From: Incurvaria masculella
Lineage: Eukaryota > Arthropoda > Insecta > Lepidoptera > Incurvariidae
Length of the DNA stretch: 64,000 bases
Direction of reading: 5' to 3'
Assembly (NCBI GenBank): GCA_946894095.1
Contig: OX335659.1
Span: 6,021,501-6,085,500 of the forward strand
The position numbers and the translations under genes are program-made. Each line of letters begins with the position of its first letter. Position 1 is the first letter of the stretch. Below the pieces are notes generated by a model. That model had not been told where the DNA came from, made no database searches, and saw only the letters and a program-made list of their open reading frames with translations. Of this stretch, positions 53,266 through 64,000 are shown one piece after another.

Positions 53266-55639
53266 TCTTATGACATATCATTTTTTTTAACTGCGGAGAT
53301 ACAACTATTTTTTGTTTAACGTAAGTGATTCAAATTACCAGAGACTAACTTCAAATACAGTCAATATCTATTATATCTGTACCTTCGTTCGTTCATAGTT
53401 AACACAGCTAGATGATAGAAAATAAACCTACCAGAATAATAAAAAATGTTTGGTTTAATATTTAACTCCATATATAACCGAAAGGCAGTTCCAATACTTC
53501 GGTATTTCATATATTTTCGCATAGGCCTACTAATTTAGAGACTTGTTTGGCTAGGAAGGCATATGTTAGATAATTTAGAGAGTTCCATAATGGATGATAG
53601 AGGAGCGCAATTACGGTACATTATTATTTTAGCGATACTTATTGCAAAGATTCTCAAACATTGCCGAAACTGCTGTTTTACTCTTTTGAAAAGTTTTATA
53701 ACTGGTTTCGTTTGAATTGTTTTGCTGTTTGAATTGAACACAAATACATCTTGACTTATACATATATACCTCACTGTTTTACTATTTCGTAATAACATCT
53801 ATAAACATAATTTCTATCAACATAAGATACCGACATCTTAAATTAATTAGATTTCGATTCAAAGGTCGCAGGAAAACCCGCTGGAAGCGGCTTTTTCAAC
53901 TTGATCCGTAGCAGTAGCAGCTGTGCTTGTTCGGCAAGCATTAGCCAAGAACGTTACTGCTTTATTTTCTAAAACAAGGTTACCGCCAAAGAAAATATCT
54001 TTCCGCTCCTCATAACTGACAGCTGACTGTGCGGATTTGTTAGTAGCAGATAGCAGTAGCAGATAAATTATTCTGCATGCAACGCCTTGCCTTGCTCCAT
54101 TTTCGCACACAAACGGCTGCTCGCTTTTCGTCTCACAAATACAATCCAGTCTATTATCGAAAATAGCCGTTCAAATTATCAATACTCATCCACTAGATGT
54201 AAAAAAATATTTTCGTCACATAGTAATCGCACCCCCAGACAACCGAAGATGGGACCGAGTGTGACTGCTTACATTAGCGGCAGGGCGCGACTTGTGTCGT
54301 CAAATATTGGCCACATTTGCATACTAGCCGGCACACTGGCGTTCGCTTTTACTGACAAACAGAAACTTCAAAGTCAACAAACGCTAAGTGCGGAATATCT
54401 AGATCAGATCACCATCCTTGTACATTCACCCTCGTCAATATATTTTTACTAACGGTTCGGTTTACCATTCCATATTTTGTTAGAGTTTAGAGGTCAAAGA
54501 GACATTTATGCGTTAGGTTCCATGAATATATTACAACAAAATAGTCTTTCGTTATCCATGGATCTATCTACACCTTTATTAAGATAAATAAAGAGGTTGT
54601 AAGATCACTCACTGACCTAATTTTACGAAATTATTTATATACAAAGAATTTAATCGTTCACATTTAGCTGTCATTAAAAGCGTCGCCAAAATAGTGTTGA
54701 TAGGTTTTATAAGGAAATACAGATAATCATTGATTGAGATATTGACAGATGGTAAGATGGAATAGATTCAATAGTGTAGTAAAACTTAATATTTTTCAAA
54801 GTTCCGTTGTTTTAAACGAATATATTATGCAACAAACTTTCATTTTACATCACAGCTATTCGGACACCTGGTCGACATTGCTATGGGCTCATTGCATGGC
54901 GTTTGCGTGTCTCTACTCCATTCCTTTTAAACGTTCTTGAAAATACTTTTTGCCGTAGTTTGCATAACATTTTAGATTTCATACGAACTCATTCGTAAAA
55001 CAAATCTAAAACGACTCAGACGGGATTATGCTAACCGTGGGCAATCCGGACCCGCTGATGTAGGGCGGGCTGGCGGCGAGCAAGTGTCCAGGGTGACGGG
55101 AAGGAAGGGGGTGGGTTAGGTTAGGTTAGGTAAGTCGTAATAAGGGCGGGAATATTCTGATGCAACAAGTCGAGACATCCGTGAGGATTTGCATATGTAG
55201 AAGATTATATCAATGTCTTGAAAAAACATCAGCGACATCCTGCGGTCAAACACGGAGCCTTATTGGAAAAGGAAGAGAAATCGCAGCAGAGACAAAGTTA
55301 CGGCCACACAGAATTCCACCTACAGAATAATAAACTTTGGTCATAAACTCCAAAATGGCTTCGTCATTTGTTCGGCCTAATATTTATTTACGGAGACGAC
55401 TGTATTTCGGCGGGGCTATAAACGTTTAATACTTTTAACCTCGTTTTATAACGAGTCGCCTTCGGTGGCTGACCTGGCCGTCTCAGGTGCGAATCTTTGA
55501 AAAATACTGCGACGAGAAAAACTTTTTTTACCGGACTTGCTAATAATTAAAATCGAGAAAGATTAGGAAATGAATAACGTGCTGTACGAAAGTAAGAAAA
55601 CAGCTGTACTATCCTAACGAGAATTTGTAACTATCTAAT
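53266..55639. other. No recognised gene
   Basis: About 2.4 kb. A TTAGG triple repeat sits at 55116-55130. A 121-codon frame at 54087 has no recognised domain and no supporting splice or promoter signals. Confidence 0.45.
55116..55130. repeat. Short interstitial TTAGG repeat
   Basis: Three TTAGG units, the insect telomere motif, in reverse orientation to 19426-19440. Not a telomere. Confidence 0.75.
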
Positions 55640-55745
55640 GTAAATGGACATGCAAGGCTAATACAACATCTATTCGTACCGTCATGATATTAGCCCAACT
55701 TACGACCTGGAAATTCGGTGCCATACCGGGAGCTTCCTTATGTAG
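55640..55745 (-). repeat. SINE tail/body fragment
   Basis: AATGGACATGCAAGGCTAAT, ATGATATTAGCCCAACTTAC and TCGGTGCCATACCGGGAGC match the minus-strand SINE end at moderate divergence. Confidence 0.6.
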
Positions 55746-55796
55746 TATGAAGTTAAAGCGATTAAACATAGGAATATATATACGCAAATGTTTGAC

Positions 55797-55935
55797 TAGT
55801 TACGGAACCCGTCTCCGCTCAGAACAATACCTATAGAAAAAATGGTTTGCCGGGATAAAAAGTAGCCTATGCCACTCTATTGCCCATACAGTATCTCTAT
55901 GCAAAGATCACGTCGATCCGTTGCTGCGTGAAAAA
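55797..55935 (+). repeat. Dispersed repeat fragment (aaaagtagcctatgccactc type)
   Basis: ACGGAACCCGTCTCCGCTCA, AAAAGTAGCCTATGCCACTC and AAAGATCACGTCGATCCGTT are in the order of a widespread lepidopteran repeat. Non-coding. Confidence 0.5.
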
Positions 55936-56718
55936 AGGACGTACACGGTGTTAACCTAAATAGGTGTCATTCCCGAAAGGGGGTTGTTCTGGGTCACATA
56001 TTTATGCCGAAAAAGGAGGTATTTTATTTTTGAGATTTAGTTTTAAAATTAAAGATTTTTTATATTGTTAGAAAAACGTAGTATTCCGTAAAAGGACTCG
56101 CCAGCCAGACTGAAAACAAAGTACTTATGCACTTGACCTACGCGCACGCATATTGGATTCACACCATTCCAAAGGGAAATTGTCGCTCAGGTAAGATTTA
56201 GAATAAAATAGCCAATTTTTTTCACTATTTTACATTTTAATATTGAATACCACAAAAAGTTCATTAAACGAAAAAGTTTAATAAACGCATTAATAAGTAA
56301 ACGTAAAAGTTTAATAGGTAAAATAGAAATGTCGCATAAAAATGTTACTACCAAATATTATAGGTATGTAGAGATAGAAATATTTTTGTGGCTTGTTTTT
56401 TCTGTTCTCTAGGTACTGGGAGTGATACTAAATAATCCCTTATATGTGGTGTATATATATTAATAATTTCACGGTATGCAGTAATGCTCACTCAAATTCA
56501 ACGATCGACGAAGATTACAGCCGTAATGGTGTGTATGCCGCTAGTCGTCACGAATTGATGCCGCTGCCGGCTCGAATCGCCAATGATTTATTCCGTTCGA
56601 ACAAATTTGAATTTCATGGAGATCGATATCTACTTTCCTTGGGTTGGACGTAAAGGAGTTTATATCTCCTCCTCCTGTCCTCTTCCTCTTCTGCTTTAAG
56701 TGATTAAATCGTGTTATA
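55936..56718. other. No recognised feature
   Basis: Unassigned AT-rich DNA before the 642-bp element. Confidence 0.4.
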
Positions 56719-56726
56719 CCCCTTCC
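56719..56726. repeat. Target-site duplication, left (ccccttcc)
   Basis: CCCCTTCC here and at 57369-57376 flank the 642-bp element exactly. Confidence 0.8.
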
Positions 56727-57368
56727 GGGGGAACGGCATAACGTATAATATGCAGATCGTATAATGTCATATTTTAACAAAATTTTAAATCCATGCACAA
56801 CGTATAATCGGCAGATCGTATAATCTTATACGTAGTGCATGAAGAAGTCCAAAAAAATTAATTACTTATTTCTCCATGCATAACGTATAATAGTCACAAC
56901 GTATAATGTTATGATCTTTATTTAACAAAAAAAGAAAACCATGCATATCATATAATCCAAAAATATTTCATACGATAAGCGCCCTTATCGATATAAGATT
57001 AAAGATTATACTCGCACGCGACTTTTCGACCGTCTCAATTAGCGTTGTAGCAAATTGTTACTCTTCAACAGATATCTATTCGTAGCAATTTCAGCCTTAA
57101 ATGTATCGTTGTTAGGGCGCTTTATGCAGTGCTTCTTGGCATATTATACGTTCTGCATGGTTTTCTTTTTTTGTGAATTCATGTTAGGAATATTATACGT
57201 TGTGACTATTATACGTTCTGCATGATGCAAAGAGTTTATATTATTTTTAAACTTATGCACAACGTATAACATTATACGTTGTGACTATTATACGTTATGC
57301 ATGGTTTTAATTTTTTGGAAAAAAATAAGATTATACGTTGTGAATATTATACGTAGTGAATACGACTC
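56727..57368 (+). mobile_element. 642-bp ACGTATAAT-array element, copy 1
   Basis: A non-coding element whose left half holds about six (A/T)(A/T)CGTATAAT motifs (for example at 56740, 56755, 56880 and 56897), while the right half holds about seven in the opposite direction (ATTATACGTTGTG, ATTATACGTTCTG). The middle (56970-57145) is free of them and contains a CGATAAG-CGCC-CTTATCG hairpin. The ends are GGGGGAACGGCATAACG and CGTAGTGAATACGACTC, only loosely complementary outside the motif. An 8-bp duplication flanks it. The arrangement suggests arrays of transposase-binding subterminal repeats in a MITE. The 8-bp target fits hAT- or P-like families, but the ends are not the usual hAT ones. Confidence 0.88.
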
Positions 57369-57376
57369 CCCCTTCC
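57369..57376. repeat. Target-site duplication, right (ccccttcc)
   Basis: Direct repeat of 56719-56726. Confidence 0.8.
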
Positions 57377-57506
57377 TAATATCATCTGTCCTAATATTGT
57401 ATATCATAAAATTTAGTTTTGGATATTCACCCGAATAGAGCCCGGTAAAAAGTGATTGGAAACCTTTGCGGGCATGTTATTTATGCGCTCGGTTTAAAAA
57501 ACATCT

Positions 57507-57743
57507 GGGGGCCCATTCAGGTAAGATTGAATTCGGGTTCGGGAGTGAATTAACCTAAAATAGCTTGGAAATATATTTTTATTTAAGTAACGTTACTGTT
57601 ATTTATATTTTCTACATATTTATTAGACAAACCAGATTTTTACCAAATTAAAATTATGTACAAGAAGTTTGGAAACATGAATTATTAAAAACAGTGAATT
57701 GATATATATAGCGACGAATTCAAACTCATTCTTACCTGGACCT
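57507..57743. mobile_element. MITE family 1, copy C (diverged)
   Basis: GGGGGCCCATTCAGGTAAG at the left and CTTACCTGGACCT at the right, with the core TAACCTAAAATAGCTTGG and AGACAAACCAGATTTTTACC. It is the most diverged of the three copies. Confidence 0.8.
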
Positions 57744-57860
57744 AAAAAAACCGCGCTACCTCGCAGGCTCAACTATAGCTAAAAACATCCATGAGTACAA
57801 AACATTTTGATGTTTCATCATAATCGATCAAGCGGTTTGGAAAGTGAAATATTACTCTTT

Positions 57861-58163
57861 TTAGAGTTGCGTACCCAAAGGGTGCAACGGAACCCTATTA
57901 CTAAGCCTCCGCTGTCCGTCCGTCCACCCGTCCGTCCGTCTGTCACAGGGCTGCATCTAATGAACCGTAATAGGTAGGAAGCTGAAATTTTTACAGAGTG
58001 TTTATTCATTTTACTGCTATAACAACAAATGGGTAAAATTTAAAAAATAATTAATTAAAAATACAGGGGGCCCAATACAAAAAACGTGATACGTGTGTTA
58101 AATCTTTTGCTATGGTACGGAACCCTTGGTGTGCGAGTCCGACTCGCAATTGGCCGGTTTTTT
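57861..58163 (+). repeat. CCGT repeat copy 6
   Basis: Complete layout: GCGTACCCAAAGGGTGCAAC, GGAACCCTATTACTAAGCC, a short CCGT tract, CGCTATAACAACAAAT-like sequence, TATGGTACGGAACCCTTGG and CGACTCGCAATTGGCCGG. Confidence 0.88.
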
Positions 58164-60132
58164 CGTAGTTGAGGCAGCTACAAGCACTTGAGACATTCAA
58201 GCTGTCACTTGGTTATTTTTGACAGAGACCCGGTTGGCGTCCCGTTGTCCGAGCTCTGAAAGGTCTGCAGCATCCTGCACCAACCGAAGGATTCGCTGGA
58301 TACATTATGTAATCGTCGGCGCATGTAGAGGGTAGTCGAGTAAAATGATGTATTATTTATTCGTCGGGCGAACGGTTTATCTCAGGCGGGCAAAAACGCA
58401 AACATCCGGCGCGTGTTTACAGCTCGTCCCTAATCCTTGCTGTAGGCCGGGAGACGGGCCCGTTCTGTATCATTTTACGCCAGATTTTGTATTGATACTA
58501 CGTATTATTATTAATATTTGAAACTGGGTGTCGTGCCCTACAGCCCCTAATCGGTGTCCGTAGCTCGACTTCACTGCGACTTGAGAAGAACTCACAATGT
58601 CCAACCGTGAGGTTATATGCAAAGATATTCCCACAAGTTTTATAGTAAGCAGAGATTTTGAGTCACTAATGTATTAAGTGGTCAGTCTGTAAAAATAAAT
58701 GTCATTGAATAATGAAATGCATAAAATTGTAATCGTATGAATTCGGTTGACTTATAACTTTTTATATTGATTCAAACATAATGGACCTCCTATTAAGCAT
58801 GTAAGTATTTTTTTCAAATTATTAACTTTGAATTATTAATTGCATCAAAGTAAGTATCATAAATATCGAAGTAAGTAGTTAATACAAACGCCAATTCAAA
58901 CTCAATTTGTGTTGTATTTTTCCAGATTTTTAATCATTGTAGTCAACAAAAAACATTAAAACATACATCAAAAAGAAGGAGCCATGCTTTTCTTTTAATA
59001 AAGAATCCCACATTACAATCAATGTCCCGTTGTATATTCCAAGCCAACAGGCGGAACCATCAAATAAAAAACAATATGACGAAAGGAGCAAAGGACAAAA
59101 CGAAACTTATCTCTGTGTTTAAAACGGGTTCCGTCGCGTCCCTGCGCTCCCAAGGACACGTGAACTTAATATGTACATACATACATACAAATAAATGCGT
59201 TATTACAGCAGGCTTACCCAGAACTCGACGCCGCCTCTGTCAATAAGCAGAGCGCAGGCAGTTTTTGGAATTCGGTAATCCTATCTACCGAGTAGGGTCG
59301 CAGACGCTGTAAGGCAAGATGGTGGACGCTGATGCATAGATGTAAAGATACGTAAACACATTCCCCGAATAAATGGTGAGGATTACGTGGAGATTATAAT
59401 ACAAGGTTAAAACTAAATTATCATTTATTTATCTTCAAAACAATACATATTAATAAGCGACGTACCTGCTTAGTACTAAAAAGTATTTTTACTTAACACA
59501 TATTATGTACTTCTGTAAAATCAGAATTGTTACTAGTTCGTGTTTTGGTTATTCATAGTTGCAACTATCTATTAATTGAGTTAGAGTTATCGATTACGGG
59601 AGGAACTGTAGGGAGAATTCCGAATTAAGGGTATGCAGCAGGTGGCGAAATTGGTAGACGATATTTATCATAAAATAAAGCCCTTGACTAATACATAATT
59701 ACCTTGACATATTTCGTTTCATTATTCATTATTTAGTAAGTTTGACGATGGTATAAAACCAAATTGTAGGCTGCATTTATTTTTACTGTTCTTCTGTTTT
59801 ATGCTCACTGCACTCTGTATGTATTCCAAATATTGTATGGTCCAAAGGTTATTTATAAAGGTTTTATGGCATGAAATAAATGCTAATTTTCTGTGCCTTA
59901 AAATAAGAAAAAAATACCTGTCTGAGTGTAGCTTGTATAACATTTTGACGAAATTGAATACAATACTGTACCAAATAAAATCAAACTTTATTTGTATACG
60001 TAGATAACGAAAACATATCTACTTCATAAAATGCGTTTTATTGTTTTGAACAAAATAAAGTTATGTTGCCGCACTCTGTATTTATTCCAAATAACTCAAA
60101 AGATAAAACAATGTGGCTTAGGAATCTAAGTG
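58164..60132. other. No recognised gene
   Basis: About 2 kb between CCGT copy 6 and the second 642-bp element. Short frames only; GC-richer patches occur at 58200-58470 and 59130-59330. Confidence 0.45.
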
Positions 60133-60140
60133 GTTTTGTC
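60133..60140. repeat. Target-site duplication, left (gttttgtc)
   Basis: GTTTTGTC here and at 60783-60790 flank copy 2 exactly and differ from the duplication of copy 1, showing an independent insertion. Confidence 0.85.
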
Positions 60141-60782
60141 GAGTCGTATTCACTACGTATAATATTCACAACGTATAATCTTATTTTTTTCCAAAAACTT
60201 AAAACCATGCATAACGTATAATAGTCACAACGTATAATGTTATACGTTGTGCATGAGTTTAAAAATAAAATAAACTCTTTGCATCATGCAGAACGTATAA
60301 TAGTCACAACGTATAATATTCCTAACATGAATTCACAAAAAAAGAAAATAATGCAGAACGTATAATATGCCAAGAAGCACTGCATAAAGCGCCCTAACGA
60401 CGATACATTTAAGGCTGAAATTGCTACGAATCGATATCTGTTGCAGAGTAACAATTTGCTACAACGCTAATTGAGACGGTCGAAAAGTCGCGTGCGAGTA
60501 TAATCTTTAATCTTATATCGATAAGGGCGCTTATCGTATGAAATATTTTAGGATTATATGATATGCATGGTTTTCTTTTTTTGTTAAATAAAGATCATAA
60601 CATTATACGTTGTGACTATTATACGTTATGCATGGAGAAATAAGTAATTTAATTTTTTGGACTTCTTCATGCACTACGTATAAGATTATACGATCTGCCG
60701 ATTATACGTTGTGCATGGTTTTAAAATTTTGTTAAAATATGACATTATACGATCTGAATATTATACGTTATGCCGTTCCTCC
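60141..60782 (-). mobile_element. 642-bp ACGTATAAT-array element, copy 2 (inverted)
   Basis: Same length as copy 1 to the base and nearly identical on the opposite strand; I noticed only scattered substitutions (for example the GGAGG start against GGGGG, and GATTCGTAG preceded by ATATCG instead of ATATCT). Motif array, central motif-free core and ends are all conserved. It lies 2.77 kb from copy 1. Confidence 0.9.
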
Positions 60783-60790
60783 GTTTTGTC
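60783..60790. repeat. Target-site duplication, right (gttttgtc)
   Basis: Direct repeat of 60133-60140. Confidence 0.85.
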
Positions 60791-60814
60791 TTGCCATGGC
60801 GCTTAGCGACCCTC

Positions 60815-61364
60815 TTAAGGTGGCCCATCCCGCTCATCTCCCCATACAAAAGGGGAAAGAAGATCACGCCCATATTTCTTGTCAGAGATCCAAAATTTTG
60901 CTCAAAATAGCTTTAGTTGATCGAACTAGATGTCTGATGACCATTGGCATTGTAAAATTGTGTTTGGTTTCTAAGTTATAAGGTCCGAAAGTTCGCACTT
61001 TTCGCGCGTTTTTTACAATAACTTTGGAGGTGCATTACGCAATGATAAAGTAAGAACATCTTAAAATGATTAGTCATCAGACATAGCTTATTTAATCAAG
61101 ATTTATAATCTATTTGGTTTTTGATCGATTTTTTACTACAGCGGTCGTGGTTTACTTTTAGCTATAAGTCGTTTTTAAATTAAAATTTTCGTAAATCTTA
61201 CCAAATCATACACTATGCACATTGTCTTACTTGTGGACATGTTGCATCTTACTCATCACGGAGCCTGTCTTATTCTTTGAAACAGAGAAGGTCCCAGAGC
61301 GCAACAGCACGGTTTTGTACCGTGCCCGCGAATGAGTTAGGGCCGCCGGGTTGGGCCACCTTAA
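60815..61364 (-). mobile_element. TTAA MITE copy 5, full length
   Basis: A 550-bp copy from TTAA at 60815 to TTAA at 61361, with ends TTAAGGTGGCCCATCCCG and CCGGGTTGGGCCACCTTAA. Same length as copy 3 and opposite in orientation. Confidence 0.9.
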
Positions 61365-61730
61365 GAACGGCCCGTAAGCTATGCTCCCCATACAAACGTA
61401 GTTTACTAATCATTTGGAAACCGCTATTCAAATTAAGTTGATATTTAATATCTAATATCAGGTAACAAATGTCTGTGTCTGCATGCTTTTGTTTTTTTGA
61501 AAAATCCAAACCGAATGAAATGAATGCAAAAAGAAAATACGAATTTTGTTTTCTCTGTGGTTTGACCCAGAATACATTTACCGAAAAAACAAAGGCATGC
61601 ATACACAGATATTTGTAGCCTACTATTAGATACCAAATATCAAGTAAGTTGGAGCAGTGGTTTTCAAATCATTAGTAAACTACGTTTGTATGGGAGGCGA
61701 AATTTTCAGGTGCTTACGGGCCGACCTTAA
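61361..61730. mobile_element. 370-bp TTAA element with GGCCCGTAAGC ends
   Basis: The ends TTAAGAACGGCCCGTAAGC and GCTTACGGGCCGACCTTAA are inverted, and the inner arms TACAAACGTAGTTTACTAAT and ATTAGTAAACTACGTTTGTA are perfectly complementary over 20 bases. It shares its left TTAA (61361-61364) with the right end of MITE copy 5. Terminal GGCCC next to TTAA suggests the two families use related transposases. Confidence 0.85.
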
Positions 61731-62153
61731 TATACGGAGACCGCTCTTCAATAAAAAAGAGATGATAAAAAACTCTGAACTCAACAATAAAGCAAAATAA
61801 AATATTTTAACAAAACTCAAAGGTAAGAGAAGACTGTTCCGAAGGGTGTAATGGATACAATATATCAACTTAAGGTCAGGTGCGCGCGCGGAAAATCTTT
61901 CATAAGCGCCGCCTCGGGAAGGGCGAGTTTTCCGGAAACGCAGAGAAAACATACAGCTGCGGCCCGAGAAAGAAGTTCCCGCTAACTCGCAATGTTGCCG
62001 AAACTTGTCCGGCGCACAACTCGGCCGAGCTTAGACGGAACTTCCCGAAACTTTCCGAAAGCGCGCTTTCGCTCCGAACAGTTTTTAATGTCGAAGTTGA
62101 AAAATTGCGTTGTATTTATCTTGCCCCGTCCGAGGGGTGGGGTCTGCACGAGG
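61731..62153. other. No recognised gene
   Basis: GC-richer at 61870-62140. A 98-codon frame crosses it without a recognised domain. Confidence 0.4.
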
Positions 62154-62466
62154 GCATTTCTTATGGAATAAATTAATTTCGAATTAATTAACGCGCGCCA
62201 GAGGCTACTACATCTTTAATGCAAATATATCATGCAATTATGTCTTGTGAATAGTTTTGAAATAATGACTCCAGCTATTCTTAATTTGAATGAGAATGAC
62301 AAGATCGCATATAAACTAAAGGGATGCTTAATATCTTAAAAAATTACTATATTGAATACAGATAATTTTGACATTTATGTATAGCGAATGAAAAACATTT
62401 TGAACTACTAAAGTTTTTTTTGCGGCTTCTTCTATGCACATATACTGAATTAATCGCATCCACAAC
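62154..62466 (+). repeat. Direct duplication, unit A1
   Basis: GCATTTCTTATGGAATAAAT, GCGCGCCAGAGGCTACTACA and TTTGCGGCTTCTTCTA match 62817-63258. A1 lacks about 140 bp present in A2. The RTE fragment lies between the two units. Confidence 0.85.
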
Positions 62467-62477
62467 TTCATCGGCTA

Positions 62478-62800
62478 GTCAGTTAGCGTGTTTGCGTCCA
62501 CTGCTGGACGCAAACACGCTAACTGATACGCCTCTCCAATCCTTCTTTAGTCCTCCCGGCCCTCAGCGGTACGGAACCACTGCTTTCCGCCGACGCACTT
62601 GATGTCGTCGTCCCACCTGGCGGGTGGTCTTCCCACACTCCGTTTGCCTGTCCACGGCCGCCAGTGTAGGACACGGTTACTCCAACGGTCGTCGTCTCTT
62701 CGGCTGACGTGACCAGCCCACTGCGATTTGAGCTTAGCCACCCGGTGTCCAATATCGACTAATTTGGTACGTTGGCGGATTGCCTCGTTACGCACCATAT
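62478..62800 (-). pseudogene. RTE reverse transcriptase 3' fragment
   Basis: The minus strand encodes about 83 residues, MVRNEAIRQRTKLVDIGHRV to GKQWFRTAEGRED, matching the C-terminal end of the 7340-8428 copy. The codon for the next tryptophan is TAA here, so the frame ends early. The 3' end carries an extra 17 or so bases that form a perfect hairpin (62479-62526). The upstream part is cut at GCACCATAT (62800). It is a dead fragment from the same subfamily. Confidence 0.88.
62479..62526. repeat. Perfect 22-bp hairpin at the RTE 3' end
   Basis: TCAGTTAGCGTGTTTGCGTC at 62479 extends through CA, then a CTGC loop, then the exact complement to 62526. The homologous position near 7335-7370 has only one arm, so the second arm was added in this copy. 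Confidence 0.9.
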
Positions 62801-62816
62801 ACCTATACCTCGTTCA

Positions 62817-63258
62817 GCATTTCTTATGGAATAAATTAATTTCGAATTAATTAGTGCGCGCCAGAGGCTACTACATATTTAATGCAAATATATCATTCAA
62901 TTATCTCTTGTGAATAATTTTGAAATGATAATTTGTACTCCAGCTATTCGTTATTTTAATTATAATTACAAGATCTCATTTAAAATAAATACGATGCTTT
63001 GTCACCCTTAGCCCCGATTGCACGAAGAGACGGCTTAGTTAATCATGTTCAAACACGTCACTTTTAGTGAACCGCATGGAGTTCTTTCCAAACAAAGTGT
63101 CCATACAAAGTGATTTTTTGTCCCTTAATATCTTATATTTAGTATGTTGATTAGAAATAATTTTGACATGTATGTAAAGCGAATGAAAAAATCTTTACTC
63201 TATGTATTGAGGTTTCTTTGCGGCTTTTTTTACATATACTGAATTAATGGCATCCAAA
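62817..63258 (+). repeat. Direct duplication, unit A2
   Basis: Matches A1 (GCATTTCTTATGGAATAAAT, GCGCGCCAGAGGCTACTACA, TACTGAATTAATGGCATCCA) but contains extra sequence, GCCCCGATTGCACGAAGAGA to GTCCATACAAAGTG, at about 63010-63110. Confidence 0.85.
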
Positions 63259-64000
63259 TATATCAGATAATGAAGTAATATAGTGTAGTTTTACTACCAG
63301 AAGACTTTTAAAATTTGAAAGCGAAAAATAATATCGAAACAAATTCACAAAGCGGAAGTGAGTGTAACGAATATTCATGCCATACCTAAAGATTACCACG
63401 CCTCGGGATCAGTTCTCGGGATTGTATGTACGTATGCATGTTCCTTGGAATCAAAAATGGCGTAACCGATTTTGGTGACATTTTCAGGCACTATTCAAAT
63501 TAGCCCAGCGGATGATCCTGTATATTTTGGAAGTGATCGGATGGACAGATTTTTTTAAGTTTTTTGTTATTCGCGAGTGAATCACATTCACACCGCAGGG
63601 CAAGCACGGAACGAATTTATCGCAATCTGGTCCAATAATACTCAATTCCGGCAGCGTGGATTACTATGGGATGCAAAGCGGATTGCGTATTCTGTGGCCT
63701 ATATCAGTTTTGTGACTCGACACGTCACCGCCCCCTACCATGCACCAGAAGTCATTCGACTATATATTATTAGTGCTGTATTATTATTAGTAACGTTTAC
63801 ATATAAAGGAAATTTTAATATAATACGTAATGTAACAGAAGACAATGTTAAATAGCACGTTTCCAAAAAGCTCTTTTGAATATTTGAACGTGTGCACCGT
63901 TACTAAAATTCCCTTTCATCGAACGGTGGCGGCGGCAGTCGCCTTTGAAAGTTGGAAAAGGTTCCGAAACAAGTAATACTTTTCACAATGGCTCGCTGCA
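63259..64000. other. No recognised feature
   Basis: Unassigned DNA to the window end. A 92-codon frame at 63577 has no recognised domain. Confidence 0.4.

Noticed and set aside
54087..54452. 121-codon open frame
   Set aside because: No domain, no promoter or splice context, and its length is not exceptional for this amount of sequence.

Overview
The window reads as a moth or butterfly (Lepidoptera) nuclear genome segment with no complete host gene that I can support. The evidence for the assignment is the repeat content: copies of the abundant lepidopteran repeat ending GAGTCCGACTCGCACTTGG with (CCGT)n inside, an RTE-type LINE whose 3' end carries the GTCCAGCAGTGGAC motif, tRNA-headed SINEs, Jockey/CR1-like LINE tails, and very many small inverted-repeat transposons. 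The background is AT-rich and mostly non-coding. It could be intergenic, intronic, or a repeat-rich (for example sex-linked) segment; the sequence does not decide this.

Layout. 1-1.0 kb: a 118-bp tandem array. 1.4-10.7 kb: minus-strand SINE copies, a 244-bp MITE, a CCGT repeat split by a 5'-truncated RTE retrotransposon (7335-8433), and a cluster of three hairpin MITEs. 10.8-14.1 kb: a TTAA-flanked MITE and a complete mariner element (12768-14067) with an unbroken 361-codon transposase. 14-32 kb: sparse LINE tails, a 612-bp foldback element and further TTAA MITEs. 32512-36858: an inverted duplication of two 1964-bp arms around a 419-bp spacer, with both arms identical wherever compared. 37-50 kb: LINE tails, a SINE, short hairpins and long unassigned AT-rich DNA. 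50.6-53.3 kb: a nested repeat cluster with G-rich tracts. 56.7-61.7 kb: two inverted copies of a 642-bp element built from ACGTATAAT motifs, each with its own 8-bp target duplication, followed by two TTAA elements that share one TTAA. 62-63.3 kb: a direct duplication around a second RTE fragment.

There is no pathway or operon here. The only proteins with recognisable function are the mariner transposase, which is apparently intact, and the C-terminal half of an RTE reverse transcriptase. The most noteworthy items are the large palindrome, whose centre coincides with the terminal repeats of a small transposon; the 642-bp motif-array element; and the intact DD41D mariner. All comparisons were made by eye from the sequence; no alignment or database search was run.
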